From the IMG/VR virus record IMGVR_UViG_3300050821_018577, positions 114,859 to 178,858 of that record: a DNA stretch of 64,000 nucleotides; one strand, given 5' to 3'. Positions 46,994-55,422 of the stretch are shown piece by piece (position 1 is the stretch's first letter; the number at the start of each line of letters is the position of its first letter). The stretch comes from a virus. A program made the translations under genes and the position numbers. The notes beneath the pieces were generated by a model. The model was not told the origin of the DNA. It was given only the letters and a program-made list of their open reading frames with translations, and made no database searches.

Positions 46994-47587
46994 ATGCCAG
47001 TCATGTCAGAACCTGTAGTTCGAACGGTCCCGATCGCGGATCTTCTGCCCGACCCTGAAAATCCAAATAAGGGCACTGTCCGCGGCAGAAAACTTCTTAA
47101 GAACTCTTTGAAGAAACTTGGCGCTGGCCGGTCGATTTTGGTCGACAAAAACTTTACAACTGTGGCAGGCGCGAAAACGCTTGAAGAAGCAAAAAAGGAA
47201 GGATTCGAACGCGTCACTGTAATCGATACCGACGGGAAAACGCTCGTCGCTGTACGTCGTACCGACCTGGATACCGGCGACAAAAAAGCTCAAGAGTTAG
47301 CAGTTGCCGACAATGCAGTAGCATCATTTGACTTATCCTGGGATGCGGAAGTTTTGAAAGAGAGCGAAGCAGACCTAACTGAATATTTTGAGCCGCTGGA
47401 GCTCGACCGGCTTTTGAACGATGGCAAAAATAGCCGGCAGCCCAACACGATTGATTTGCAGCCGCCGCCAAAAAAGGTTTGGATCCTGCTCGGCATACCG
47501 TTCAATCGATTCGACGTTGTGCAAGAACACCTCGCGGCACTTGAGGCCGAAGCGGAAATCTCGGTGCAAAGCGCGAGAGACAAATAA
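46994..47587 (+). CDS. ParB-like nuclease-fold protein
   Basis: A 197-residue protein. The N-terminal 110 residues match the ParB/Spo0J fold: VVRTVPIADLLPDPENPNKG, then LKNSLKKLGAGRSILVDKNFTTVAGAKTLEEAK and a VAVRRTDLDTGDKKAQELAVADN segment. Phage ParB-like proteins are often DNA-modification partners or CTPase-linked regulators. The C-terminal region is not conserved. Start at 46994 or, less likely, 47003. Confidence 0.7.
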   Translation: MPVMSEPVVRTVPIADLLPDPENPNKGTVRGRKLLKNSLKKLGAGRSILVDKNFTTVAGAKTLEEAKKEGFERVTVIDTDGKTLVAVRRTDLDTGDKKAQELAVADNAVASFDLSWDAEVLKESEADLTEYFEPLELDRLLNDGKNSRQPNTIDLQPPPKKVWILLGIPFNRFDVVQEHLAALEAEAEISVQSARDK

Positions 47588-47599
47588 CGGAGGCAAAGA

Positions 47600-47935
47600 A
47601 TGGCGACGAAGCGGCAGACGCGCGAGACGCAGACCATTGGGTCAGAGGACGTCGGGTCCCTTGAATCGTTGGATCCGTCACTGACGAAAGCAGAGGAAGA
47701 ACCTGGTCCCGCAACTGTGCCAGAGCCGGAACCATTGCCGACCAAACAGCCCCCGGCACAAAAGGCTCCCGTTCCAGAAGTGCCTGTCGTGGTGGATAAA
47801 GCTCCGATAGCTCCTCCACCGAATCCTTCGGCACCGGTTGTAGTTGGCCCAGCCTGCCCGAAGTGCGGCAGCGGGGCGCTCGGCGTCGCCGGAGGAATGA
47901 ATCGTTGTAATCAATGCGGTCATTCTTGGGAATAA
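47600..47935 (+). CDS. Proline-rich protein with C-terminal zinc ribbon
   Basis: A 111-residue protein with a long Pro/Val/Glu spacer and a C-terminal CPKCGSGALGVAGG...CNQCGHSWE ribbon. It resembles the gene at 43183. Function unknown; such spacers often tether a small domain. Confidence 0.6.
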   Translation: MATKRQTRETQTIGSEDVGSLESLDPSLTKAEEEPGPATVPEPEPLPTKQPPAQKAPVPEVPVVVDKAPIAPPPNPSAPVVVGPACPKCGSGALGVAGGMNRCNQCGHSWE

Positions 47936-47943
47936 GGAAATTT

Positions 47944-48423
47944 ATGAAAACGATGAAATTAGCAGTGCTGTTGAGTTTGATGTCTTTGGCTCCGCTGGCG
48001 TTTTGTCAGGAGAAGCATGAATCTCCGGCTCCCGTCACGCAAACACAGACACAGACCGCAAACGGTGGCCAAGCAACAGCCAGCAGTTCGGGACAGACCA
48101 ATTCTCAGGTCAGCGAGGTCCGTGTTCCGCATCAGGCTCCGGCCGTCCTCGCGCCGGATGTTTTCCCGACCGCGCCATGCCGTGTTGCTGTCAGCGTTGG
48201 TGGATCGTTTGTGATGGGCGGTGCCGGCGTCGGCGTAAGCAAAGACGACAAAGAATGCGAGAAGCGCGAAACGGCCCGGCTGGCCAGCGCCTTGGGACTC
48301 AGGGAACTTGCCGTCAAGCTGGTATGCAGTACCAAGGTCGCCAGGAAAGAGGCCGCAGAAGAGTGCGAAAGATTGCGGCACCATCACTGGACCGAGGAAA
48401 ACTCCATCACATTCCCAAATTAA
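47944..48423 (+). CDS. Exported protein
   Basis: A 159-residue protein with a signal peptide (MKTMKLAVLLSLMSLAPLAFCQ). The next 60 residues are Gln/Thr/Ser-rich, then a Gly-rich VSVGGSFVMGGAGVGVSK strand and a Cys-containing helical end. Likely periplasmic; family unknown. Confidence 0.6.
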   Translation: MKTMKLAVLLSLMSLAPLAFCQEKHESPAPVTQTQTQTANGGQATASSSGQTNSQVSEVRVPHQAPAVLAPDVFPTAPCRVAVSVGGSFVMGGAGVGVSKDDKECEKRETARLASALGLRELAVKLVCSTKVARKEAAEECERLRHHHWTEENSITFPN

Positions 48424-48453
48424 GATGCTGGTAATATCCGTTAATTAGTTATT

Positions 48454-48531
48454 ACAGAGTTACCAGTTACTTCCATTCGATGTAATAATACCTCAGAGTA
48501 TACTTCTAGTAGTGCCTCTCGGTAATTCTGT
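48454..48531. promoter_or_regulatory. Inverted repeat abutting a strong promoter
   Basis: ACAGAGTTACC (48454-48464) and GGTAATTCTGT (48521-48531) form an 11-base inverted repeat with one mismatch, 56 bases apart. The downstream arm touches the -35 box, so it may be an operator for a looped repressor. The stretch is AT-rich, unlike its surroundings. Confidence 0.45.
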
Positions 48532-48560
48532 TTGACAATACTTACCCACTAAGTTATAAT
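48532..48560 (+). promoter_or_regulatory. Consensus sigma70 promoter
   Basis: TTGACA (48532-48537), 17 bases, TATAAT (48555-48560): both hexamers are perfect. It would drive the operon starting with the HNH gene. Confidence 0.85.
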
Positions 48561-48638
48561 ATGTCTGTAAGTGTGTAGTGCGTCTTGACTCCCTGTCGCA
48601 GCAAGATACAAGCGACAGGGAGACGGAGATGAAACGAC

Positions 48639-48965
48639 ATGGCAATGTCAGCAAGAAGCAGAAAGGAAATGAACAAGCTGAGGGAGTTGATTTGGTGGGT
48701 TCTGTCTACTCCCAAACCGAGCAACAAATGTTTCTTCTGCAAGAAAACGTTGTTGACGGACGAGCAACTGGAAATGATTCGCGATGGTTGGGTCCGCTTT
48801 GGAAACGCCACTGCGCCGCCAATGGACCTGGATATCACCCTTCACCACATAGACGGGAACCATGAGAATAATGACCCGAAAAATGTAGCGCCATCCCACA
48901 CTAATTCCTGCCACAAACCGCATCATGCCAAAGAGGTCTTCCGGAAATACAGGGAGGCCGCATGA
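48639..48965 (+). CDS. HNH-motif protein
   Basis: A 108-residue protein with CFFCKK, then LDITLHHIDGNHENNDPKNVAPSH and CHKPHH, an HNH endonuclease arrangement with His-His-Asp and Asn. It is the first gene after the consensus promoter and overlaps the next by four bases. It could be a free-standing homing nuclease or a packaging-type nuclease. Confidence 0.75.
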   Translation: MAMSARSRKEMNKLRELIWWVLSTPKPSNKCFFCKKTLLTDEQLEMIRDGWVRFGNATAPPMDLDITLHHIDGNHENNDPKNVAPSHTNSCHKPHHAKEVFRKYREAA

Positions 48966-49183
48966 ATCCCATCGCCATTCTCAGTTCACGTCTCGAAAAA
49001 GCGATACGGAAATTTGTCGTCAATTCCGCTACTGACCGTCGGCGTCGCTATATCGTGACCCGCAAATCCGCCAACAAATGGCAGTGCTCCTGCCCGCGAT
49101 GGATCTTCGGAGTCAAGCAACCTGATGGGACCCGGCGCCGCGAAAACTGCAAACACATTCTTTTTGTGCGGAGGGCTGCATGA
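48962..49183 (+). CDS. SWIM-type zinc-finger protein
   Basis: A 73-residue protein with CSCPRW, a spacer of about 15 residues, then CKHI, the CxC...CxH pattern of SWIM zinc fingers. SWIM modules bind DNA or protein. ATGA overlaps link it to both neighbours. The gene at 54348 has a similar motif. Confidence 0.6.
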   Translation: MNPIAILSSRLEKAIRKFVVNSATDRRRRYIVTRKSANKWQCSCPRWIFGVKQPDGTRRRENCKHILFVRRAA

Positions 49184-49719
49184 AAAAAGGAATGGTAGGC
49201 AGTCATGGACAACCGGCGAACCTGAAAGATGCCGTCATCCGAACGAAGCAAGACGCATTCTTTTTTCTGGACCGTATTCATCGCCATTTCCTAGACTCTG
49301 GCAAGAAAGATTGCCAGGTGTTCGACAATCCGCGCGAAGCGAGCGCCGTCCTTAACAAACTGATTCGCAAGGTCTCTCAGAAGTGGGTGCGCAATCGCAA
49401 AACATCCACAGAGAACCTGCAAACGTTTCGCCGGATGCGCCGTGTCCGTCGCCGTGTCCAGTACAAGGATACCTTGCAAGTGTTCACAAAGGCGACCGTG
49501 CCAGCGATGCGCACAGCATTGCCGTGCATTCATGGCCAGGGTTTTCTACGCAAGCGCGTCGCCGTTTATCCGTATCGTCCTATGGACACCTTTTTCCCTT
49601 TGCACCGCGTCAATGTGTATCGCCAAGGAAAGCGATTCGACGTAATCGATGCCTGCTGCAACATTCCGATTCTCGCCGGGCTCACGCTGCAAGGGCTCAA
49701 GAAAGTGGTGCAGTGGTGA
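49180..49719 (+). CDS. Hypothetical basic protein
   Basis: A 179-residue basic protein in an ATGA overlap. An arginine-rich middle (RRMRRVRRRVQYKD) suggests nucleic-acid binding. No family recognised. Confidence 0.55.
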   Translation: MKKGMVGSHGQPANLKDAVIRTKQDAFFFLDRIHRHFLDSGKKDCQVFDNPREASAVLNKLIRKVSQKWVRNRKTSTENLQTFRRMRRVRRRVQYKDTLQVFTKATVPAMRTALPCIHGQGFLRKRVAVYPYRPMDTFFPLHRVNVYRQGKRFDVIDACCNIPILAGLTLQGLKKVVQW

Positions 49720-49841
49720 TTCTTACAATCTGGATGGACGGCTGCCAAATCGAAGGAACCTACGAAGAGATTCGGCGTCTCTTCGATTTAATTCTACAGC
49801 AAGCCGTTTTGGAGGCCGGGATAATCCCGTGCCCCTCATGA
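49716..49841 (+). CDS. Small hypothetical protein
   Basis: A 41-residue protein from a GTG that overlaps the previous stop. It has one beta strand and a helix (EEIRRLFDLILQQAVLEAG). It overlaps the next gene by four bases. Confidence 0.45.
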   Translation: MILTIWMDGCQIEGTYEEIRRLFDLILQQAVLEAGIIPCPS

Positions 49842-50308
49842 ACCGGATATCCAATTGGAACGCAAAAAAGCGTAACGCCTGTCTCAGCGAATTCCGCCGC
49901 ATGGTCCGCGGTAATCGCCGAGAACAGGTCCAGAATGCCATCGAAGCCGGCCGGTCCTTGGCCAAGCTATTGGACGACGCGCGAATCGTTTTGACGGGGA
50001 TCGATGACGTGCAAATGAAACGGTACCTCAGACGGTATGCCGTCGTTGCGAATCTCAAGCACGTAACCTATGCCGTCGCGACGGGCAAGCTAAACCGTCG
50101 CATGTTGGAGCAACGCTTGAACCGCAAGTTTCCGGAGCATTGGTTGCCGAGCGGAAAATTGCGATTGGTCGACCGGTGCCTTCTCTGCGCCAAGCGCACT
50201 TGCCGCTGCGTTGTGGTGCCTGAGCGCAAGCCGAAACAGCGCAAGCCGTCGAAGCGCCAGCACGCACTTGTGGGGAAAGTGGTTTCCGTTCGTGGCTTGA
50301 ATCTATAA
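49838..50308 (+). CDS. Hypothetical basic protein
   Basis: A 156-residue protein from the ATG at 49838. It is rich in Arg/Lys and has CLLCAKRTCRC near residue 115, a possible zinc site. No family recognised. Confidence 0.55.
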   Translation: MNRISNWNAKKRNACLSEFRRMVRGNRREQVQNAIEAGRSLAKLLDDARIVLTGIDDVQMKRYLRRYAVVANLKHVTYAVATGKLNRRMLEQRLNRKFPEHWLPSGKLRLVDRCLLCAKRTCRCVVVPERKPKQRKPSKRQHALVGKVVSVRGLNL

Positions 50309-50324
50309 AAGAACAGGAGATGAA

Positions 50325-50540
50325 ATGGAACACATTGTTGCCTATGAATTGGTGTTGAGAATCCCGGTTGGTATCAATGCACAAGAAAGAATCAAAAAGG
50401 TAGCAGTTTGTATGGATTCAATGCTTCCGGACATTGCGAAGCGCGTACAAGCAGCAATTGACTCCAAAGGGCCCATCAATATCGAAATCCCTGTCAGTAA
50501 AACAGTGGTTAGCTTGGGAGATTTCAAGGAGAACCAATAA
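50325..50540 (+). CDS. Small hypothetical protein
   Basis: A 71-residue alpha/beta protein behind AGGAGATGAA. It has YELVLRIPVGINAQERIKK and a CMDSMLPDIAKRVQAAI helix. It shares one base with the next start. Confidence 0.55.
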   Translation: MEHIVAYELVLRIPVGINAQERIKKVAVCMDSMLPDIAKRVQAAIDSKGPINIEIPVSKTVVSLGDFKENQ

Positions 50541-50890
50541 TGGCAACAATCTCTGCTGCACCAAAAGAAGTCGGACCTGTGCCACAGTTCGACCACACGA
50601 AACCATACAAAGAACATGAGAAGGCCATGGCGACGTTCATTAAGAAGGTTGAAGTCTGGGCAAAGAAGAACGGCAGCAGCGAACTAGCTGGAAAGCAAAT
50701 CCGGTTCCAAGTTGCCGATGGTTACGCACAGTACGTCGTTGTTTCACTCACACCTGTCAAACTCATTCATCTGGCGATTGGAGACGCTTGGGAATTTCAG
50801 TATGCCAACCGCTTGAGGGCTGCGGATATTCGCGAACAAGTTCGTCGCGAAGATGCGCTCGACAGGATCTTTCAAAGCGGTCCCGCGTAA
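50540..50890 (+). CDS. Small hypothetical protein
   Basis: A 116-residue protein with helical KAMATFIKKVEVWAKKNGS and YAQYVVVSLTPVKLIHLAIGDAW strands. The compact alpha/beta text looks like a real small phage protein, but no family is known to me. Confidence 0.55.
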   Translation: MATISAAPKEVGPVPQFDHTKPYKEHEKAMATFIKKVEVWAKKNGSSELAGKQIRFQVADGYAQYVVVSLTPVKLIHLAIGDAWEFQYANRLRAADIREQVRREDALDRIFQSGPA

Positions 50891-50924
50891 GTCACGGAGT
50901 CAACGAACTACCAAAGGAGATGAA

Positions 50925-51665
50925 ATGAAAATTCTGGAAATCCGACTTTCAGTACCCGATTCTGTCAGCGCGAGCGATTTGCAAGACCTGGGCGACGAAA
51001 TGCAACAATCGCTGCCAGTGGACTGCGAGCAGAACGGCATGGAAGTCCACAACGTGACTTATGAAGTCAGGCCCGAAGCGAAACAAACAATCACCGTGGC
51101 GCTGGACCTGCAACCCAAACAAAGGCGTTACAATCCAGTTGAACACCACGGAACGCGTCGCTACCACGCACTACGTCATTTCTTTGAGGACATTGGATAC
51201 AAGGTCCTAAAAATCTCCGCCATCCTGCTCATCTGTGTGGCCGGCAGCCGTGGACAACAGGTTCGAAGCACTATAGAAGCGCCTAAAGCAAAGCCTGTCA
51301 TCGCGTCACACAAATTCGACAAGCGCGTGTTCTTTACCGGGATCGGATTGCTCGCAGCCGCCAAAACCGCCGATGCCGTCACGACCCGTCAAGTCTTGGA
51401 CCGCGGCGGATACGAACTGAATCCAGTTTATGGTCGACATCCTTCTCCGGCCAGACAAGCCGGAATCAATGCCGCTTTTTTCATTGGACAATCCGCCTTG
51501 TTCTATTTGACAGAACGTAATCGTCACGCATGGGTCCGCTGGACCGGTCGAGTTTGGTTTGGAGCCGTAATCGTAAACCACACGCAACTCGCTGTTTGCA
51601 ATTCTGGAATCAACGTCCACAGTTCCGCTTCGACCGCGTGCCGCAATTTCATGCCCGGGCTATAA
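50925..51665 (+). CDS. Two-part protein with C-terminal membrane helices
   Basis: A 246-residue protein behind AAAGGAGATGAA. Residues 1-80 are a soluble, acidic domain related in style to the gene at 50325. Residues about 85-105, 137-155, 190-205 and 215-230 are hydrophobic segments, so the C-terminus is probably membrane-embedded. The join of a small soluble domain and a membrane part may be a fusion. Function unknown. Confidence 0.55.
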   Translation: MKILEIRLSVPDSVSASDLQDLGDEMQQSLPVDCEQNGMEVHNVTYEVRPEAKQTITVALDLQPKQRRYNPVEHHGTRRYHALRHFFEDIGYKVLKISAILLICVAGSRGQQVRSTIEAPKAKPVIASHKFDKRVFFTGIGLLAAAKTADAVTTRQVLDRGGYELNPVYGRHPSPARQAGINAAFFIGQSALFYLTERNRHAWVRWTGRVWFGAVIVNHTQLAVCNSGINVHSSASTACRNFMPGL

Positions 51666-51690
51666 AGTTTCTTTGAAGGGAGAAACTGAA

Positions 51691-52011
51691 ATGAGGATGA
51701 CGCTATCAGACAAGAAAATCGAAATACGTAAGCCATGGAGACGGATCGACCAACGGCGGCAGAAACCACTCACATTCTTTGACAGTTACCATTCACGCTT
51801 GTACGCTTTGGCGTATCGTCATGGCGTGCCGCCCGCCAGCCTCAAAGGATTGCTCGAAGATGCTTTCGGCAGGCCCGATGCTCCGCCCGTTGAACCACAA
51901 GCGGACATCGCTCTCAAGAAACTGGCCAAGATGAATGTGGGGCCCTGCGAACTAAACTGGCTGTTTCAATACCATATTGTGCCGGAGGGAATCGATGACC
52001 GACTCGGATAA
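51691..52011 (+). CDS. Hypothetical protein
   Basis: A 106-residue protein behind AAGGGAGAAAC. Helical, with SYHSRLYALAYRHGVPPASLKGLLEDAFG. It overlaps the next gene by 17 bases. No family recognised. Confidence 0.55.
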   Translation: MRMTLSDKKIEIRKPWRRIDQRRQKPLTFFDSYHSRLYALAYRHGVPPASLKGLLEDAFGRPDAPPVEPQADIALKKLAKMNVGPCELNWLFQYHIVPEGIDDRLG

Positions 52012-52168
52012 CCTGGCTTCCCTAAACGCACCAGAAGCACGGACGCGGCATGACTTCGCCACCGTCGCAGGCACACTTGGCCTGGCCACGCTCATCCTGA
52101 TTGCGATGCTCGGCGTGGTCATCATTTGCGCCGCGATGCATGGAGCAACGACCGCGGTGCGACCGTGA
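51995..52168 (+). CDS. Small one-helix membrane protein
   Basis: A 57-residue protein behind CGGAGGG. A polar N-terminus of 25 residues precedes one membrane helix (GTLGLATLILIAMLGVVIICAAM). Topology is likely N-in; holin-like or regulatory roles are possible. Confidence 0.5.
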   Translation: MTDSDNLASLNAPEARTRHDFATVAGTLGLATLILIAMLGVVIICAAMHGATTAVRP

Positions 52169-52404
52169 GGCTGGTCTGTCTTATTTCGACGCGGGAAGTT
52201 ATCCACCTGAGCACAACGTTTGTATATCCACCGATTCCAGTCCGAACTATGGATTGGAGCGCAATCGATGAGAATACCTATGACGCCAGCTACGAAGGCG
52301 AGGATGAATCCGGAGAACACTGGTCGCAAGGCCCACACGGAACAGGAACGACCGAACAAGAAGCAATCGATGTTTTGTTCGACCAAATCGAAGAGGCAAG
52401 CTGA
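52165..52404 (+). CDS. Small conserved phage protein
   Basis: A 79-residue protein from a GTG overlapping the previous stop. YPPIPVRTMDWSAIDENTYD followed by an acidic run and GTTEQEAIDVLFDQ is a pattern seen in many small phage proteins of unknown role. The conserved stretch begins before the internal ATG at 52249, which supports the earlier start. Confidence 0.6.
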   Translation: MRLVCLISTREVIHLSTTFVYPPIPVRTMDWSAIDENTYDASYEGEDESGEHWSQGPHGTGTTEQEAIDVLFDQIEEAS

Positions 52405-52529
52405 TGAAAACATGGACAATTAGTTTCGGTAAATCCAAACGCATATGCTATACCCACTACCACGCCGAACAGTTTGCCAGGGCGCTACGCCTGAACGGTA
52501 CGCCATATACGCTAAAGGAACCGACATGA
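52404..52529 (+). CDS. Small hypothetical protein
   Basis: A 41-residue basic protein in a TGATG overlap (WTISFGKSKRICYTHYHAEQ). It overlaps the next start by four bases. No family recognised. Confidence 0.45.
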   Translation: MKTWTISFGKSKRICYTHYHAEQFARALRLNGTPYTLKEPT

Positions 52530-52711
52530 AAAGGCGCCGTCGTCGCCGTTTGGCTACCTTCACACCAGCCGAAGAGAAGGTCTGGCAGTTCGCCTTCGAG
52601 TATCATCTGACCACCAGTAAGCAGGGCCAGGATAGGGCCTGCAACCGCGCTTGGCGAGACGTGCAAAAAGAATTTCCACGACTCAAAAACTACGATGGAG
52701 CTCGGCCCTGA
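52526..52711 (+). CDS. Small basic protein
   Basis: A 61-residue protein with an arginine block at its N-terminus and a KVWQFAFEYHLTTSKQGQDRA helix. Probably binds nucleic acid. The gap to the next gene is 50 bases. Confidence 0.5.
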   Translation: MKRRRRRRLATFTPAEEKVWQFAFEYHLTTSKQGQDRACNRAWRDVQKEFPRLKNYDGARP

Positions 52712-52761
52712 ATCAAGCGTAGCGTGTGACGCCGAACACCGCAAAAGGGAGAAACGAAAAC

Positions 52762-54345
52762 ATGGCACCTTCTTTTATCGAGCAATTTAATTCAGCACGT
52801 CGAGCCTCGGCACCGCTGGTTCTAGTGCGAACGCCGGACGGTGAAGCAACCATGAAAACCATTTCGATGAACAAATTCAACGCCAGTTCGGCGATGATTC
52901 TCCACGATTGCGTCCGTGGAATCAGGCCAGTGAACAACCTAGCTGCGAGCAAAGCCATCGTCCAGAAATTGGCTCCCACTGATGACAAACAGAGGGAGAT
53001 TGCCAATCCGGTAGAGATGTTGGCTCAAGCGCACCGGATGGAGAAAGAATCAGTTCTGTTCATGGCGAACCTGCATCGTTTTTTCCAGGACCCGCAAATC
53101 GTCCAAGGCATCGCCAATCTGCGCAGTGCTTTCAAGCAAGACACGCGCACCTTGGTGATTCTGTCTCCGGACGCCACGCTCCCTCCGGAAATCGCCCAGG
53201 ACGTTGTGATGTTGGATGAACCGTTGCCCAATGCCGCGCAACTTGAAGGGATCGTACTGGAGACGTATAAAGCCGTTAGCCAGCTAGCCCCGGAAGATAA
53301 ATTCATGGCTCGCGCCGTGGACGCGCTTTGCGGTCTTGCCGCTTTTTCCGCAGAGCAAGTCTGCGCCATGAGCATCGGCAAGAGTGGCCTCGACCTTGAC
53401 AGCTTGTGGGAGCGCAAGCGTCAGCAAATCGAACAGACGCCCGGCTTGAGCGTATGGCGCGGCAAAGAACGCTTTTCCGATATCGGTGGCTGCGGAAACA
53501 TCAAGCAATTCTTGTCGGGCATCCTAAACGGTAAAGAACGGCCGCGCGCCATCGTCTTTCAAGATGAAATCGAAAAGGCCCTCGCCGGCGCCAGTGGCGA
53601 CCTCAGCGGCACGACGCAAGAGCTCCTGGGCAGTCAGTTGTCCTTCATGCAGGATCATAAGTCTACCGGGCTGCTACTACTCGGCGTCCCGGGCGCTGCC
53701 AAATCCGCGATTGCCAAAGCCTTTGGAAATGAAGCCGAAATCCCGCTCATCCAATTTGACATTGGCTCGATGAAAGGTTCGCTCGTAGGCGAGAGCAACG
53801 CCAATATGCGAACCGGCCTTAAGGTAGTCGAAGCTGTCTCGCAGGGCCGCGCTTTGTGGATCGCTACCTGCAACAATATCGATAATCTTCCGCCGGAACT
53901 GCGACGCCGGTACGTGTTCGGCACGTTCTTTTTCGATTTACCGACAAAGGCAGAACGCGAAATGATTTGGAACATCTACTTCGAGAAATTCCAAATCAAA
54001 GACCGAAAGAAGCCCATGGAAGAGGGTTGGACGGGCGCAGAAATCGAAAATTGCTGCGTCATCGCAAATAAACTGCAAATCACTCCAGTGGAAGCAGCCA
54101 CTTACGTTATCCCACTCGCGCAGAGCGATAAGGACAGGATCCGTAAACTACGCAACGAAGCAAGTGACCGATATATTTCCGCTGCCTATGCTGGTCCGTA
54201 CAAAGCGCCGGCCGGGCTCGACCCGGAAGAAGAACCCGCCATGCTTGTGGCTGTAGGAATGATTCAACCGAAGGGACGCAAAATCAATATTGGCGACCTG
54301 GAAGGTGACGGCGGTAAGAGCAAAAAGAAAGAACCCGTCAACTGA
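52762..54345 (+). CDS. AAA+ ATPase with permuted Walker motifs
   Basis: From the ATG at 52762 (behind AAAGGGAGAAAC) the protein is 527 residues. Walker A is GVPGAAKS at 308-315. The Walker B-like strand IVFQDEIE (Asp268, Glu269) lies before it, not after, followed by a helix and then the P-loop strand. IATCNNID near residue 372 fits sensor 1, and PELRRR the arginine finger. Order is thus B, A, sensor, unlike normal AAA+. The N-terminal 230 residues are unassigned. It leads a cluster with DUF1257 and DUF2997 genes. Confidence 0.85.
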   Translation: MAPSFIEQFNSARRASAPLVLVRTPDGEATMKTISMNKFNASSAMILHDCVRGIRPVNNLAASKAIVQKLAPTDDKQREIANPVEMLAQAHRMEKESVLFMANLHRFFQDPQIVQGIANLRSAFKQDTRTLVILSPDATLPPEIAQDVVMLDEPLPNAAQLEGIVLETYKAVSQLAPEDKFMARAVDALCGLAAFSAEQVCAMSIGKSGLDLDSLWERKRQQIEQTPGLSVWRGKERFSDIGGCGNIKQFLSGILNGKERPRAIVFQDEIEKALAGASGDLSGTTQELLGSQLSFMQDHKSTGLLLLGVPGAAKSAIAKAFGNEAEIPLIQFDIGSMKGSLVGESNANMRTGLKVVEAVSQGRALWIATCNNIDNLPPELRRRYVFGTFFFDLPTKAEREMIWNIYFEKFQIKDRKKPMEEGWTGAEIENCCVIANKLQITPVEAATYVIPLAQSDKDRIRKLRNEASDRYISAAYAGPYKAPAGLDPEEEPAMLVAVGMIQPKGRKINIGDLEGDGGKSKKKEPVN

Positions 54346-54347
54346 CT

Positions 54348-54731
54348 ATGAACCAAGAAATCTGTCTCTATTGGTCCGTAAAGCACTGCGAGGAAGTGGA
54401 TGGCAACTTCCATTTCCTCATTGCGCCTATCGGCTACCTCCGGACAGATGGCACTGTCCGCACCGAACAAACCCAACGTCAAGTCGTGCGCAGGAGTGAC
54501 GGTGAATGGGCTTGCAGTTGCAGTACTGGCTCCATTGCCGAAGGACCTGAGTTCATTAAATTTGCCTGCGGACATATTTACCGCGCCTACGTGTATTATC
54601 GCAACATGCTGGTGCACAGCGCCCAAATGAAAGAGAAAGTCAAGACGATGGCTGCAGGAATGAAGCAGCTTAACGAACCGGCAGTTCTACCGCTCGACGC
54701 AAAGCGTAAAATCAGAATACAAGAGGAGTGA
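54348..54731 (+). CDS. SWIM-like zinc protein with LDAKRKI tag
   Basis: A 127-residue protein two bases after the ATPase. WACSCSTGSIAEG...FACGHIYRA has the SWIM CxC...CxH layout. The C-terminus AVLPLDAKRKIRIQEE matches the tags of the 19087 and 30380 proteins. The tag and neighbour suggest interaction with a shared partner, but this is inference. Confidence 0.6.
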   Translation: MNQEICLYWSVKHCEEVDGNFHFLIAPIGYLRTDGTVRTEQTQRQVVRRSDGEWACSCSTGSIAEGPEFIKFACGHIYRAYVYYRNMLVHSAQMKEKVKTMAAGMKQLNEPAVLPLDAKRKIRIQEE

Positions 54732-54733
54732 CC

Positions 54734-54946
54734 ATGTATCCTACGGTGAAACTGATTGGCCTGCGCAATGCGGAATTGCTCGTCCATCTGCACCGACAGG
54801 ATGAAGTGAACGCCGACATGGTCGAGCTCTATCATCCTGGCGGGGACCCTGTCAGCTTGAACCGTGAGCAATTCGATTCCATGGTGGCCTGGGTCCACCA
54901 GCAATTCGATGTACTGGCTCAGAAGGGGGCACCGACCGTCCATTGA
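54734..54946 (+). CDS. Small hypothetical protein
   Basis: A 70-residue protein from the ATG at 54734 behind AGAGGAG. Beta-rich start (YPTVKLIGLRNAELLVHLHR) and a short helix. The promoter at 54943 overlaps its last codon. Confidence 0.5.
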   Translation: MYPTVKLIGLRNAELLVHLHRQDEVNADMVELYHPGGDPVSLNREQFDSMVAWVHQQFDVLAQKGAPTVH

Positions 54947-54971
54947 ACTTAGGCTCTTAGTTTAGTAGAAT
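54943..54971 (+). promoter_or_regulatory. Promoter for the DUF1257 operon
   Basis: TTGAAC (54943-54948), 17 bases, TAGAAT (54966-54971). It overlaps the end of the previous gene and is 28 bases before the next start. Confidence 0.6.
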
Positions 54972-54999
54972 CCAAATCGCAGTTGAAAGAGAGGAATCA

Positions 55000-55389
55000 A
55001 TGAGTCACACAGTTGACATGCGAGTTTCAATTCTTGATTTAGAAGCACTCAAGGCATCGTGCGAACCGCTCGGCCTGGAATTTCTGGAGAACAAAAAGAC
55101 CCATCGGTCTTACAGCCCGGAACCGTGCGACCATGCAATCCGCGTTAAGGGCAACTCCAACGCCTATGAAATCGGCGTTCAACAAAACAAGGTCGGCCGC
55201 GGTTGGACCTTGAAAGCGGATGCGTGGCAAGGTGGCCACGGCTTGATGGACGCGATCGGTGGCATCAGCGCTCCGAAGATAAAGCAAGAGTACGCCCTGC
55301 AACTCTCCGCGCGAAAAATTCCTCGCGGCTTCCGGACACAACGCGTGGTCACCGCCAACGGCCACGTCCAGCTTCGCTGCTCACGGTAA
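55000..55389 (+). CDS. DUF1257 (Ycf35-like) protein
   Basis: A 129-residue protein beginning MSHTVDMRVSILDLEALKASC with LGLEFLENKK, YEIGVQQNK and WTLKADAWQGG segments, the DUF1257 pattern known from plastid ycf35 and phages. In phages these genes travel with an AAA+ ATPase and DUF2997, as here. The molecular role is unknown. A GAGAGGAATC box precedes the start. Confidence 0.7.
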   Translation: MSHTVDMRVSILDLEALKASCEPLGLEFLENKKTHRSYSPEPCDHAIRVKGNSNAYEIGVQQNKVGRGWTLKADAWQGGHGLMDAIGGISAPKIKQEYALQLSARKIPRGFRTQRVVTANGHVQLRCSR

Positions 55390-55422
55390 CGGAACGGCTT
55401 CGACGAGCCGAAGGAGATTCCA

